Below, piece by piece: positions 41,735 to 47,691 of a DNA stretch of 47,691 bases. Source of the stretch: Neomegalonema sp. (GTDB taxonomy: Bacteria; Pseudomonadota; Alphaproteobacteria; Rhodobacterales; Rhodobacteraceae); assembly GCA_022760355.1 (NCBI GenBank), contig JALEGB010000055.1, forward strand, positions 1 to 47,691, read 5' to 3'. The notes beneath the pieces were generated by a model, which had not been told where the DNA came from, ran no database searches, and worked only from the letters and a program-made list of their open reading frames with translations. Within the stretch, counting starts at the first letter, position 1; each line of letters begins with the position of its first letter. A program made the position numbers and the translations under genes.

Positions 41735-43303
41735 ATGGATCCGCTGGCGCCCGCCCCCTTCGCGTCGCATCCTTTGCCGTCCTCGAGCGAGCCGGCAAAT
41801 CGTTCTGAGCATGTCCACGACGATGCGGAGACGACGTTCGATGCGGCTTATGCCGAAGCTGACGGTCAGTCGGCGGAGGCGGATGCGCGCCTCGAGGCGG
41901 AGGAGAAACCGACCCGCGCAGATGATGCGGATCATACGGACAGTGATAAGGCGGACGCCCCGGCGGAGCCGAGTGCGCCGGCGGCAGAGGCGTCCGATGT
42001 GAGCGCGCCGCGGGCGGAGGCGCCGAAACCGGCCTTTGAGCTCTTGCCGAGCAGCGCGCCGAAGCCCGCTCCGGACAAGGCGAATTCGGCTGAAGCGGTT
42101 GAAGCGGCTGAAGCGGCCAAGCCGAGTGCCGGCCCTGCGACTGAAGCGCCTTTAGAAGCCTCTCCTGAGCTCGAAAGCGCGGATGGGGAGGCGTCCGACG
42201 GCGTTGATCTCGTAAGCGACGCGTTCGCCCCAGCTGCGGAAAAAAAGTCGGCTTCGATCGCTGCCGAGCCAAAGAATGCGCCGGCGGCCGCAATGGCTGC
42301 GCCCTCGTCGCTGACGCCGCCCCCCGCAGATGCGGAGGAGGGGGCGAAGGCTTCGCCGCCGACCGCCCCATCCACAGCGCCGCCTGCGCCAGTCCGGGAT
42401 AAGGCGGCTGAGCCGGAGGAACTTGCATCAGCAGCCGCAGCGCCGCCCGCTGCCGATCGTAAGCCGAGGGACGCCGCGACGGCGCGTGAAGGGGACGCTA
42501 TTGAGACCGACGCCGCGTCAGAGCCATCGGCGGCCCCGGCCGCTCGTCTTGGGAATGCGGCTGACGAGCGCAGCGCCCAGGATGGGGCGCGGCGCGAGCC
42601 TGAGCGCGATCCGCGAGCAGAACCAGAACAGCGCCGCGGCGTGGAGGGCGCCGAGACGGCGACAGGCAAAGAGGCGAGCGCAGCGCGGTATAGCGCGGCC
42701 TACGAAACGCCTGCGGCGCGCATTACTGGGCTTGCCGCCAATGACGCGCCATTGCCTGGGGGCGCGCTTGATCTGGCCTTAGACCCGATCACGGGCGCGG
42801 ACGGCGTCGTTGGCGATCTGGTCCGCGAGCGGGTTGAGAGCGCTGCGCCGAGCGGCGCGACCGCGGCGATGTTCGGTGGGCGCGGGGCCGAAGCCGCGCG
42901 CGCCGCCGCCAGCCAGATCGGCTCGGCTGTGCTCAAGCGGGGCGACAACACTCGATTGGAGATCACGCTCGATCCGCCTGAGCTGGGCAAGGTGCGGCTG
43001 GAAATGTCGTTCAATGAGGCTGGCAAGGTGAGCGTTATGGTTCAGGCCGAGCGGGGCGATACGCTTGACCTGCTGCGCCGACATAGCGACGAGCTCGCCA
43101 AAGAGCTCAAAGAGGCCGGGCTGAGCCTGGACGATATGAGCTTCGCCGAGCGTGGCGACGCGCAGAGCTTCGCAGAACAAACCCAAGATCCCGGTGTTAG
43201 TCGCCGGGTCGCCGTGCTGCATGCGGCGGCCGCCGATGTCATGGCCCCGCCGCCTCCCGCGCGCGGCGCCATGCTTGATGGTCGTCTCGACCTCCGAGTC
43301 TAA
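41735..43303 (+). CDS. fliK: flagellar hook-length control protein FliK
   Basis: 522 aa. Residues 1-~385 are Ala/Glu/Pro-rich and low complexity, acting as the extended molecular ruler; the C-terminal FliK domain (~400-480) has LKRGDNTRLEITLDPPELGK, VRLEMSFNEAGKVSVMVQAE, LLRRHSDELAKELKEAGLSL. It measures hook length and switches FlhB from hook to filament export. GGAG precedes the ATG. flgD follows 27 bp downstream, making a hook operon on the strand opposite to the filament genes. Confidence 0.92.
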   Translation: MDPLAPAPFASHPLPSSSEPANRSEHVHDDAETTFDAAYAEADGQSAEADARLEAEEKPTRADDADHTDSDKADAPAEPSAPAAEASDVSAPRAEAPKPAFELLPSSAPKPAPDKANSAEAVEAAEAAKPSAGPATEAPLEASPELESADGEASDGVDLVSDAFAPAAEKKSASIAAEPKNAPAAAMAAPSSLTPPPADAEEGAKASPPTAPSTAPPAPVRDKAAEPEELASAAAAPPAADRKPRDAATAREGDAIETDAASEPSAAPAARLGNAADERSAQDGARREPERDPRAEPEQRRGVEGAETATGKEASAARYSAAYETPAARITGLAANDAPLPGGALDLALDPITGADGVVGDLVRERVESAAPSGATAAMFGGRGAEAARAAASQIGSAVLKRGDNTRLEITLDPPELGKVRLEMSFNEAGKVSVMVQAERGDTLDLLRRHSDELAKELKEAGLSLDDMSFAERGDAQSFAEQTQDPGVSRRVAVLHAAAADVMAPPPPARGAMLDGRLDLRV

Positions 43304-43330
43304 CAGTTTCCCGTTGAAAGGAGCCAAGAA

Positions 43331-44056
43331 ATGGCTGACGCAGTGACAACTTCGACCGCGGCAAAAGCCGCGACGGCCTCAACGGCCACTTCGACCTCCA
43401 CCACCTCGACGACCTCCACCTCATCCACGTCCATCACGGACGCGGCGCTGGCGGATTATGACGATTTTCTCACGCTGCTGACCACCCAGTTGAAAAACCA
43501 GGATCCGCTGAACCCGCAAGACGGCGCCGAGTTCGTGGAGCAGATTGCGACTTTCACCACCGTTGAGCAGCAGGTGAACGCAAACGAACGGCTTGACAAG
43601 CTGATCGCTGCGACGGTGTCCAAAAGCGTGGGCGATCTCGCAGGCTGGGTCGGAATGGAAGTCAGCGCGCCCGGGCTTGCTTACGCCTTCGACGGCTCCA
43701 CGTCCTTGAGCGTTGATGGGCTGGTGGACAGCTCCGCCGAAAGCGCAAAGATGGTGATCAAGGACTCGAGCGGCGCCGCCGTGGCGGAGATTTCCTACGA
43801 TCCAAAATCTGAGGGCAAGGTGACCTGGGATGGGACCAAGAGCGACGGTTCGAAAGCGGACGCGGGCAATTATTTCGTCGAGTTCCAGGTCTCGAAAAAA
43901 GGCGATGATGGCGAGCTGAGCACCAGCAGCTACACCAGCGCCGATTTCTCAAAAGTCGTCGAGGCGCGGATGATTGACGACAAACCGTCCTTGATCCTGG
44001 CCAATGGTTATGTGGTCACGTCGGATCAAGTCACCGCGGTGCGGACCCCGGGCTGA
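43331..44056 (+). CDS. flgD: flagellar hook capping protein FlgD
   Basis: 241 aa. After a Ser/Thr-rich export segment, the conserved FlgD N-domain YDDFLTLLTTQLKNQDPLNP and FVEQIATFTTVEQQVNANER are at ~45-95; the C-domain holds the Ig/Tudor-like strands YDPKSEGKVTWDGTKSDG and GYVVTSDQVTAVRTPG. It caps the growing hook and allows FlgE assembly. AAAGGAG precedes the ATG. Its stop codon lies inside the 35-bp repeat copy 2. Confidence 0.94.
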   Translation: MADAVTTSTAAKAATASTATSTSTTSTTSTSSTSITDAALADYDDFLTLLTTQLKNQDPLNPQDGAEFVEQIATFTTVEQQVNANERLDKLIAATVSKSVGDLAGWVGMEVSAPGLAYAFDGSTSLSVDGLVDSSAESAKMVIKDSSGAAVAEISYDPKSEGKVTWDGTKSDGSKADAGNYFVEFQVSKKGDDGELSTSSYTSADFSKVVEARMIDDKPSLILANGYVVTSDQVTAVRTPG

Positions 44057-44086
44057 CGGCGTCTGATGAAGGGGTTTCGACCCTAG
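44052..44086 (+). repeat. 35-bp gene-end repeat, copy 2
   Basis: Same orientation and 32/35 identical to the copy at 36024-36058; differs at positions 17, 27 and 29. It begins within the last codons of flgD and includes its TGA. A shorter relative, GTTTCGACCCTA, recurs at 44257-44268 next to the FkbM gene stop. Confidence 0.7.
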
Positions 44087-44103
44087 TCTGATCCATCCCT
44101 CGC

Positions 44104-44136
44104 CGCCGCAGAGGAGCTGCAACTCCTTCTGCGGCG
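44104..44136. terminator. hairpin after flgD
   Basis: CGCCGCAGAGGAG (44104-44116) pairs with CTCCTTCTGCGGCG (44123-44136) with one bulged base and a 6-nt loop, ~48 bp after the flgD stop. A probable end of the fliK-flgD transcript, without a long T-run. Confidence 0.55.
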
Positions 44137-44176
44137 TCTCGTTGCGCCTCGAACAGGCGTCCGGATCATGAGACAA

Positions 44177-44209
44177 GCATTTTCAAAACAAGTGCGGTCG
44201 TGAAAATGC
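44177..44209. repeat. 9-bp inverted repeat in the flgD/FkbM gap
   Basis: GCATTTTCA (44177-44185) and TGAAAATGC (44201-44209) are perfectly complementary around a 15-nt loop, then TCTATCTCTTT. Possibly a second terminator or a protein-binding dyad between convergent genes. Confidence 0.45.
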
Positions 44210-44267
44210 TCTATCTCTTTGACGGGCTGGCGACGACCAGATGTATGACTAGGTCTTTGTTTCGACC

Positions 44268-45065
44268 CTAAGCGCGCGGCGTAATCGCGACTTCGAAGTC
44301 GCGCGGGCCCTTTTCGCGGCTGGTCATACGCTCCTGCAGATACTCGGATAAGTTGGCCTCCGGCCGGCGCACAGGACGGAGATCCATCTGATCAAACCGA
44401 GCGATAAAGCTGCGGGTCGTCTCCAGCGCGTCTGCGCGCGCCTCAGCGTCGGATCGATTTTGCGCGCGGGCGGATTTGTACAGCGCGCTTGGATGCAGGG
44501 ATAACAAAGTCGGCGCTTTGCGCCCGAGGACGAGCGTCGCGATTTGCTCCGCCAGCGCAAACTCAAATCCTTCAATGTCGATTTTGACCACCAGCTGCTC
44601 GCCTGGCCGCGCCTCCGCCGCCAAGGTTTCGAGCGGAACGGTCGCCGCCTCGATCGGCTCGCCGGCCCCCGCCGCCGCCACTGCGGTGGTTTCCGACGAT
44701 CCGAACCCGTCCTTCGTCGCGAACAGCTGCAGCCGGCCGGGCTTCTCTGCGACCGCTTGTTGGCGAATATCAATTGCCAGCCCTGGATTGGCGGCGACGG
44801 TGTGCGAGAGTTCGGCCCAGGCGGTCGGGTCCGGCTCCAGCGCAATCACCCGCGCCCCTCGGCGCGCCGCAAACAGGGCGATCGGCCCGATCCAGGCGCC
44901 GATATCCAGCAGCAGCCGATCTGGCCCAAGATGCGCGCGGAGGAATGCAAATGTTTCCGGCTCCCAGTCGCCTGCGGAGACCTGGTCCCAAAATCGACCC
45001 GAGTAAACTTCCTGCACAGCAACCTTCGCCGGCTCGCCGCCGATCGTCACGTTCCGCAATTCCAT
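44268..45065 (-). CDS. FkbM family SAM-dependent methyltransferase
   Basis: 265 aa. SAM-binding motif I in LLLDIGAWIGPIALFAARRG, the acidic loop IALEPDP, and the FkbM signature VVKIDIEGFEFALAEQIA. FkbM enzymes O-methylate sugars, polyketides or glycan ends; in this group the substrate is often a surface glycan. A glycosyltransferase lies two genes away but on the other strand. No signal peptide or membrane helix. Divergent from pheS across 90 bp. Confidence 0.88.
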   Translation of the reverse strand: MELRNVTIGGEPAKVAVQEVYSGRFWDQVSAGDWEPETFAFLRAHLGPDRLLLDIGAWIGPIALFAARRGARVIALEPDPTAWAELSHTVAANPGLAIDIRQQAVAEKPGRLQLFATKDGFGSSETTAVAAAGAGEPIEAATVPLETLAAEARPGEQLVVKIDIEGFEFALAEQIATLVLGRKAPTLLSLHPSALYKSARAQNRSDAEARADALETTRSFIARFDQMDLRPVRRPEANLSEYLQERMTSREKGPRDFEVAITPRA

Positions 45066-45155
45066 TCAACAAACCCCTTTTGACGCCGCTCCAGCGGTTG
45101 ATTAGCGGTCATGTCGTGATAAGCCCATCGCCGAACCACTCTCGCGAGGATCACG

Positions 45156-46259
45156 ATGGACGGAGCGGAGATCAGCGATCTCGAATCAGTGAAGGCGCGC
45201 TGGCTGGCCGCGATCGCCGATGCTGGCACCGAAGCGGCGCTGGAAGAGGTGCGCGTATCGGCGCTGGGCAAAAAAGGCGAGATTTCGCTGAAGATGCGCG
45301 ACTTGGGCAAAATGTCGCCCGAGCAGCGTAAACAGGCGGGGCCGGCGCTGAATGCGCTGAAGGACGCTATTCACGCCGAGATCGGCCGCAAGAAAGAAGC
45401 GCTCGAGGATGCGGCGCTGAATGAGCGGTTGGCCGCCGAATGGATGGACGTCACCCTGAACCCGCGGCCGATGCAGCCGCCGCAGGGCGCAGGGACTGTG
45501 CATCCAGTCAGCCAAGTGATGGCGGAGATCACCGCGATTTTCGCCGATCTTGGCTTTTCGTTCGAGGAAGGCCCGCACATTGAGAGCGACTTCCATAATT
45601 TCGATGCGCTGAACATTCCGCCCGAGCACCCGGCGCGGCAGGAGCATGACACCTTTTACATGTCGCCGCGCCCGGACGGGACGCGCCATGTCCTTCGCAC
45701 GCACACATCGCCCGTGCAGGTGCGGACCTTGATGAATAAGGGCGCGCCGGTTCGGTTTATTGCGCCCGGTCGGGTGTATCGCTCCGACTATGATCTGACC
45801 CATACGCCGATGTTCCACCAGGTGGAGGGCATGGCGATTGGCGCGGACATTAACATGGCGCATCTTAAATGGGTGCTGGAGGAGTTCCTGCGCGCCTATT
45901 TTGAGGTCGACAGCGTCGAGCTGCGGTTCCGCGCCTCTCACTTCCCGTTCACTGAACCGAGCGCGGAAGTTGACGTGCGCTGCTCCTGGTCCGGCGGCCA
46001 GTTGAAGATCGGCGAAGGCGATGACTGGATGGAGATTCTGGGCAGCGGCATGGTGCATCCGAAGGTGCTGGCCGCTTGCGGCGTGGATCCGGATCAGTGG
46101 CAAGGCTTCGCGTTCGGCATCGGCGTCGATCGTCTGACCATGCTCAAATATGGCGCGCCGGATCTGCGCGCCTTGTGGGAGAGCGATCTGCGGTGGCTGC
46201 GCCATTACGGCTTCGCCTGCCTGGATGCGCCAAGCATCGCAGCGGGGTTGAGCTCGTAG
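45156..46259 (+). CDS. pheS: phenylalanine--tRNA ligase alpha subunit
   Basis: 367 aa. N-terminal coiled coil (~1-90) that holds the tRNA, then the class II core: [34 protein letters not shown] (motif 2 area), [20 protein letters not shown], and motif 3 [16 protein letters not shown]. It charges tRNA-Phe as an alpha2beta2 enzyme with PheT. GAGGA upstream of the ATG. Unusually, neither rplT upstream nor pheT immediately downstream is seen: a glycosyltransferase gene follows instead, so pheT must be farther right or elsewhere. Confidence 0.97.
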   Translation: MDGAEISDLESVKARWLAAIADAGTEAALEEVRVSALGKKGEISLKMRDLGKMSPEQRKQAGPALNALKDAIHAEIGRKKEALEDAALNERLAAEWMDVTLNPRPMQPPQGAGTVHPVSQVMAEITAIFADLGFSFEEGPHIESDFHNFDALNIPPEHPARQEHDTFYMSPRPDGTRHVLRTHTSPVQVRTLMNKGAPVRFIAPGRVYRSDYDLTHTPMFHQVEGMAIGADINMAHLKWVLEEFLRAYFEVDSVELRFRASHFPFTEPSAEVDVRCSWSGGQLKIGEGDDWMEILGSGMVHPKVLAACGVDPDQWQGFAFGIGVDRLTMLKYGAPDLRALWESDLRWLRHYGFACLDAPSIAAGLSS

Positions 46260-46320
46260 GCCAGAGCCGCGCGCGGCTGCGGGGGCGCTGTCGCGGCGTG
46301 GTCGGCGCAAATTGGGGGCG

Positions 46321-47073
46321 ATGAGGGTGACGGTCCAGCCGGAGCAGAAATATCTGCTGCTTTGCATCAATCTCGAACGTTCGAAGGAGCGTCGGCAGGA
46401 GATTGAGGCGCAATGCGGTCGTCTCGGGCTGGCGGTCGCGTTCGTGCCCGCAGTCGACGGTTCAAAGCTCAGCGCCGCGGAAAAAGCGCATTACAGCCGC
46501 TGGCGGCGCTCGCTGACCTGGCGCCGTCATCTGACCGACATTGAAGTGTCGTGTGTGCTGAGCCATCGCAAAGCGGTGGCGCAGTTCTTGGCCAGCAGCG
46601 CGTCGGCCGCTGTGGTGCTGGAGGATGACGCGCTGCTGTCGGACGATTTCCCGGCGGTGACGGCGGCGCTTGTAGACCATCCCGATGGATGGACGATCGT
46701 GCGTCTGGAAACCCGCGTGGCGGACAAGAAAACCGAGCGCGTCGCCCCAATCGACGCGACGCACGCCCTTGTTCTGCGACAGAAATTGACCCTTGGCGGC
46801 GCCGCAACGCTCTACTCTCGCAAAAGCGCCGAAATCTTCATGCATCGATCCACCCGGTTTTTCGAGGCGTTCGATAATTTGATCGGCCGCCCCGGCGTGG
46901 TGGGCGACGTGATCCTTGAGGTCGATCCGCCGCTGGTGCGGGAAAGCGGCGCGCCGAGCACGCTGGAGGCCGGGCGCTCCGGTCCGGAGCGGGCGGCGCG
47001 GCGCATGCGGGTTTGGTGGCGGTTTGTCGCCAAGGCCATTGAAGGGTGGAGCCGGCTGCGTCGGCGCCCATAG
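46321..47073 (+). CDS. glycosyltransferase family 25 (LPS biosynthesis type)
   Basis: 250 aa. GT25 pattern: LLLCINLERSKERRQEIEAQ, AFVPAVDGSKL, IEVSCVLSHRKAVAQFL, and the acidic metal site VVLEDDALL; later TLGGAATLYSRKSAEIF. Such enzymes add galactose or glucose to lipopolysaccharide or other surface glycans at the inner face of the membrane. ATG at 46321 preferred; a TTG nine bases upstream is possible. It starts 61 bp after pheS on the same strand and may be cotranscribed, interrupting the usual pheS-pheT pair. Confidence 0.85.
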   Translation: MRVTVQPEQKYLLLCINLERSKERRQEIEAQCGRLGLAVAFVPAVDGSKLSAAEKAHYSRWRRSLTWRRHLTDIEVSCVLSHRKAVAQFLASSASAAVVLEDDALLSDDFPAVTAALVDHPDGWTIVRLETRVADKKTERVAPIDATHALVLRQKLTLGGAATLYSRKSAEIFMHRSTRFFEAFDNLIGRPGVVGDVILEVDPPLVRESGAPSTLEAGRSGPERAARRMRVWWRFVAKAIEGWSRLRRRP

Positions 47074-47109
47074 AAATACGGCGCGCGCATCAGAGGAGGG
47101 AGCGCTGAC

Positions 47110-47589
47110 ATGGACGCGGTTTTCCTGCTCACCGTCGGGGTTGTCGGTTTGGTGCTTGGCGCGGTGCTGTTTTCAGACAGCGCCCGCCCGCTCTCGCGGT
47201 TACATTTTTGGATGTACCAGTTCTTTGGCTTGGCGGGCGCCGTGCTGCTCAGCCCAGCGTTGGCCCTGGGCTTCGGCCAGTTGGGCGGCCCCACCTACGG
47301 CGCGACCCGCACGCTGAGCGAGGAGGGGATGCGGATCGCGCTGTACGGGCTGGCCGCGGGGGCGATTTTTTATCTTGAGCTGGCGGCGTATCTTTGGGTG
47401 CGCCGTATGGGCGCGCTTGGGTTCTCGCGGTTCTGGGTGGTGTTGCTGTTCCCCGCAGTCGCCATTGCGCTGTTATTGCCATGGCTGGGGGCGCCTTTCT
47501 TGTTGGCGCTGCTGTCAGCCCCCGGCTTCTTTGAGGGCCGCGCGGCGGAGGGCGACGCCGCGCAACAGATGTTGGCGCTGCCGAAATAG
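47110..47589 (+). CDS. hypothetical four-helix membrane protein
   Basis: 159 aa, not recognised. Four hydrophobic segments: VFLLTVGVVGLVLGAVLF, FGLAGAVLLSPALALGFG, RIALYGLAAGAIFYLELAAY and FWVVLLFPAVAIALLLPWLG, with short polar loops and an acidic C-terminus. GAGGAGGG precedes the ATG at a short distance. It starts 36 bp after the glycosyltransferase stop and is probably in the same transcript. No motif indicates a function. Confidence 0.75.
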   Translation: MDAVFLLTVGVVGLVLGAVLFSDSARPLSRLHFWMYQFFGLAGAVLLSPALALGFGQLGGPTYGATRTLSEEGMRIALYGLAAGAIFYLELAAYLWVRRMGALGFSRFWVVLLFPAVAIALLLPWLGAPFLLALLSAPGFFEGRAAEGDAAQQMLALPK

Positions 47590-47594
47590 GCGGC

Positions 47595-47691
47595 TAGAGC
47601 TTTCGCCGATCAAGTTGGATCGGCTCAAGGCTCTAACTCTTTGTTTTGTCGCGTGCTGCTCCCGCCAACCGGTATCCACTTGGTCGGCGCA
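47595..47691 (+). repeat. interspersed palindromic intergenic repeat, cut by window end
   Basis: Nested inverted repeats: TAGAGC/GCTCTA (47595-47600, 47630-47635) around CCGATC/GATCGG (47606-47611, 47618-47623), then ACTCTTTGTTTTGTCGCGTG and a second dyad with AACCGGTATCCACTTGG. From memory this resembles the short palindromic elements scattered between genes in many Alphaproteobacteria. Copy number in this genome cannot be judged here. Confidence 0.6.

Noticed and set aside
45186-46370. 394-aa open frame antisense to pheS
   Set aside because: Shadow of the strongly conserved pheS gene; His/Arg-rich composition typical of antisense frames.

Overview
The window is a GC-rich chromosomal segment from an alphaproteobacterium. 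Lineage markers are a ChpT histidine phosphotransferase (CckA-ChpT-CtrA relay), the flagellin regulators FlaF and FlbT with a DUF1217 flagellar protein, a DUF3553 mini-protein, an OlsB/OlsA ornithine-lipid pair, and short rod-binding FlgJ-like and FlgN-like proteins. A Rhodobacterales- or Caulobacterales-like organism fits, but the exact order cannot be fixed from the sequence alone. It begins in the last ~70 nt of a 5S rRNA, so a ribosomal RNA operon lies just to the left. Nothing suggests a prophage, plasmid, insertion sequence or CRISPR array. Most of it is ordinary core genome with several accessory patches.

Layout. 1-1.5 kb: 5S end, strong terminator, divergent tautomerase/LysR pair. 1.9-3.7 kb: amtB then glnK (ammonium uptake and its PII regulator). 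4.3-7 kb: chpT (-), DUF3553 (+), NfeD/SPFH membrane pair (-). 7.2-9 kb: olsB-olsA. 9.1-10.2 kb: thiamine-phosphate-synthase-like gene plus a hypothetical gene (-). 10.4-12.2 kb: two paralogous secreted, Arg-rich, four-cysteine beta/gamma-crystallin-like proteins. 12.3-16.5 kb: lower glycolysis on the minus strand (fba class I, pgk, a 4-OT tautomerase, gap) with a DUF2937 gene inserted on plus. 16.6-21 kb: SH3b protein, caspase/FGE-like fusion, recG. 21.4-25.7 kb: a periplasmic binding protein followed by a 1018-aa chemoreceptor. 25.7-27.5 kb: ferredoxin-NADP reductase divergent from a flavodoxin whose upstream DNA holds three FNR/CRP-type dyads. 27.6-29.7 kb: two tandem YpfJ-type zinc peptidases. 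29.8-32.5 kb: sensorless mini-chemoreceptor, AraC regulator, peroxiredoxin, NADAR protein. 32.6-35.9 kb: gst-ureE-ureF-ureG in overlapping register, then an EamA transporter. 36-44 kb: flagellar block (DUF1217, flbT, flaF, flagellin, FlgN-like, FlgJ-like on minus; fliK, flgD on plus). 44.3-47.6 kb: FkbM methyltransferase, pheS, GT25 glycosyltransferase, a membrane protein, and an interspersed palindromic repeat cut by the window end.

Genes that work together: amtB/glnK; olsB/olsA; gap-pgk-fba; the NfeD/SPFH pair; ureE/F/G (nickel insertion into urease, whose structural genes are not here); flagellin with FlaF/FlbT, and FliK with FlgD; possibly the binding protein with the chemoreceptor, and the flavodoxin with the reductase. 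The most unusual items are the four-cysteine crystallin-like pair with its pentapeptide helix, the triple dyad before the flavodoxin, the caspase protein with an apparently inactive FGE module, the six-repeat DUF1217 protein, and a 35-bp repeat on both sides of the flagellar block.
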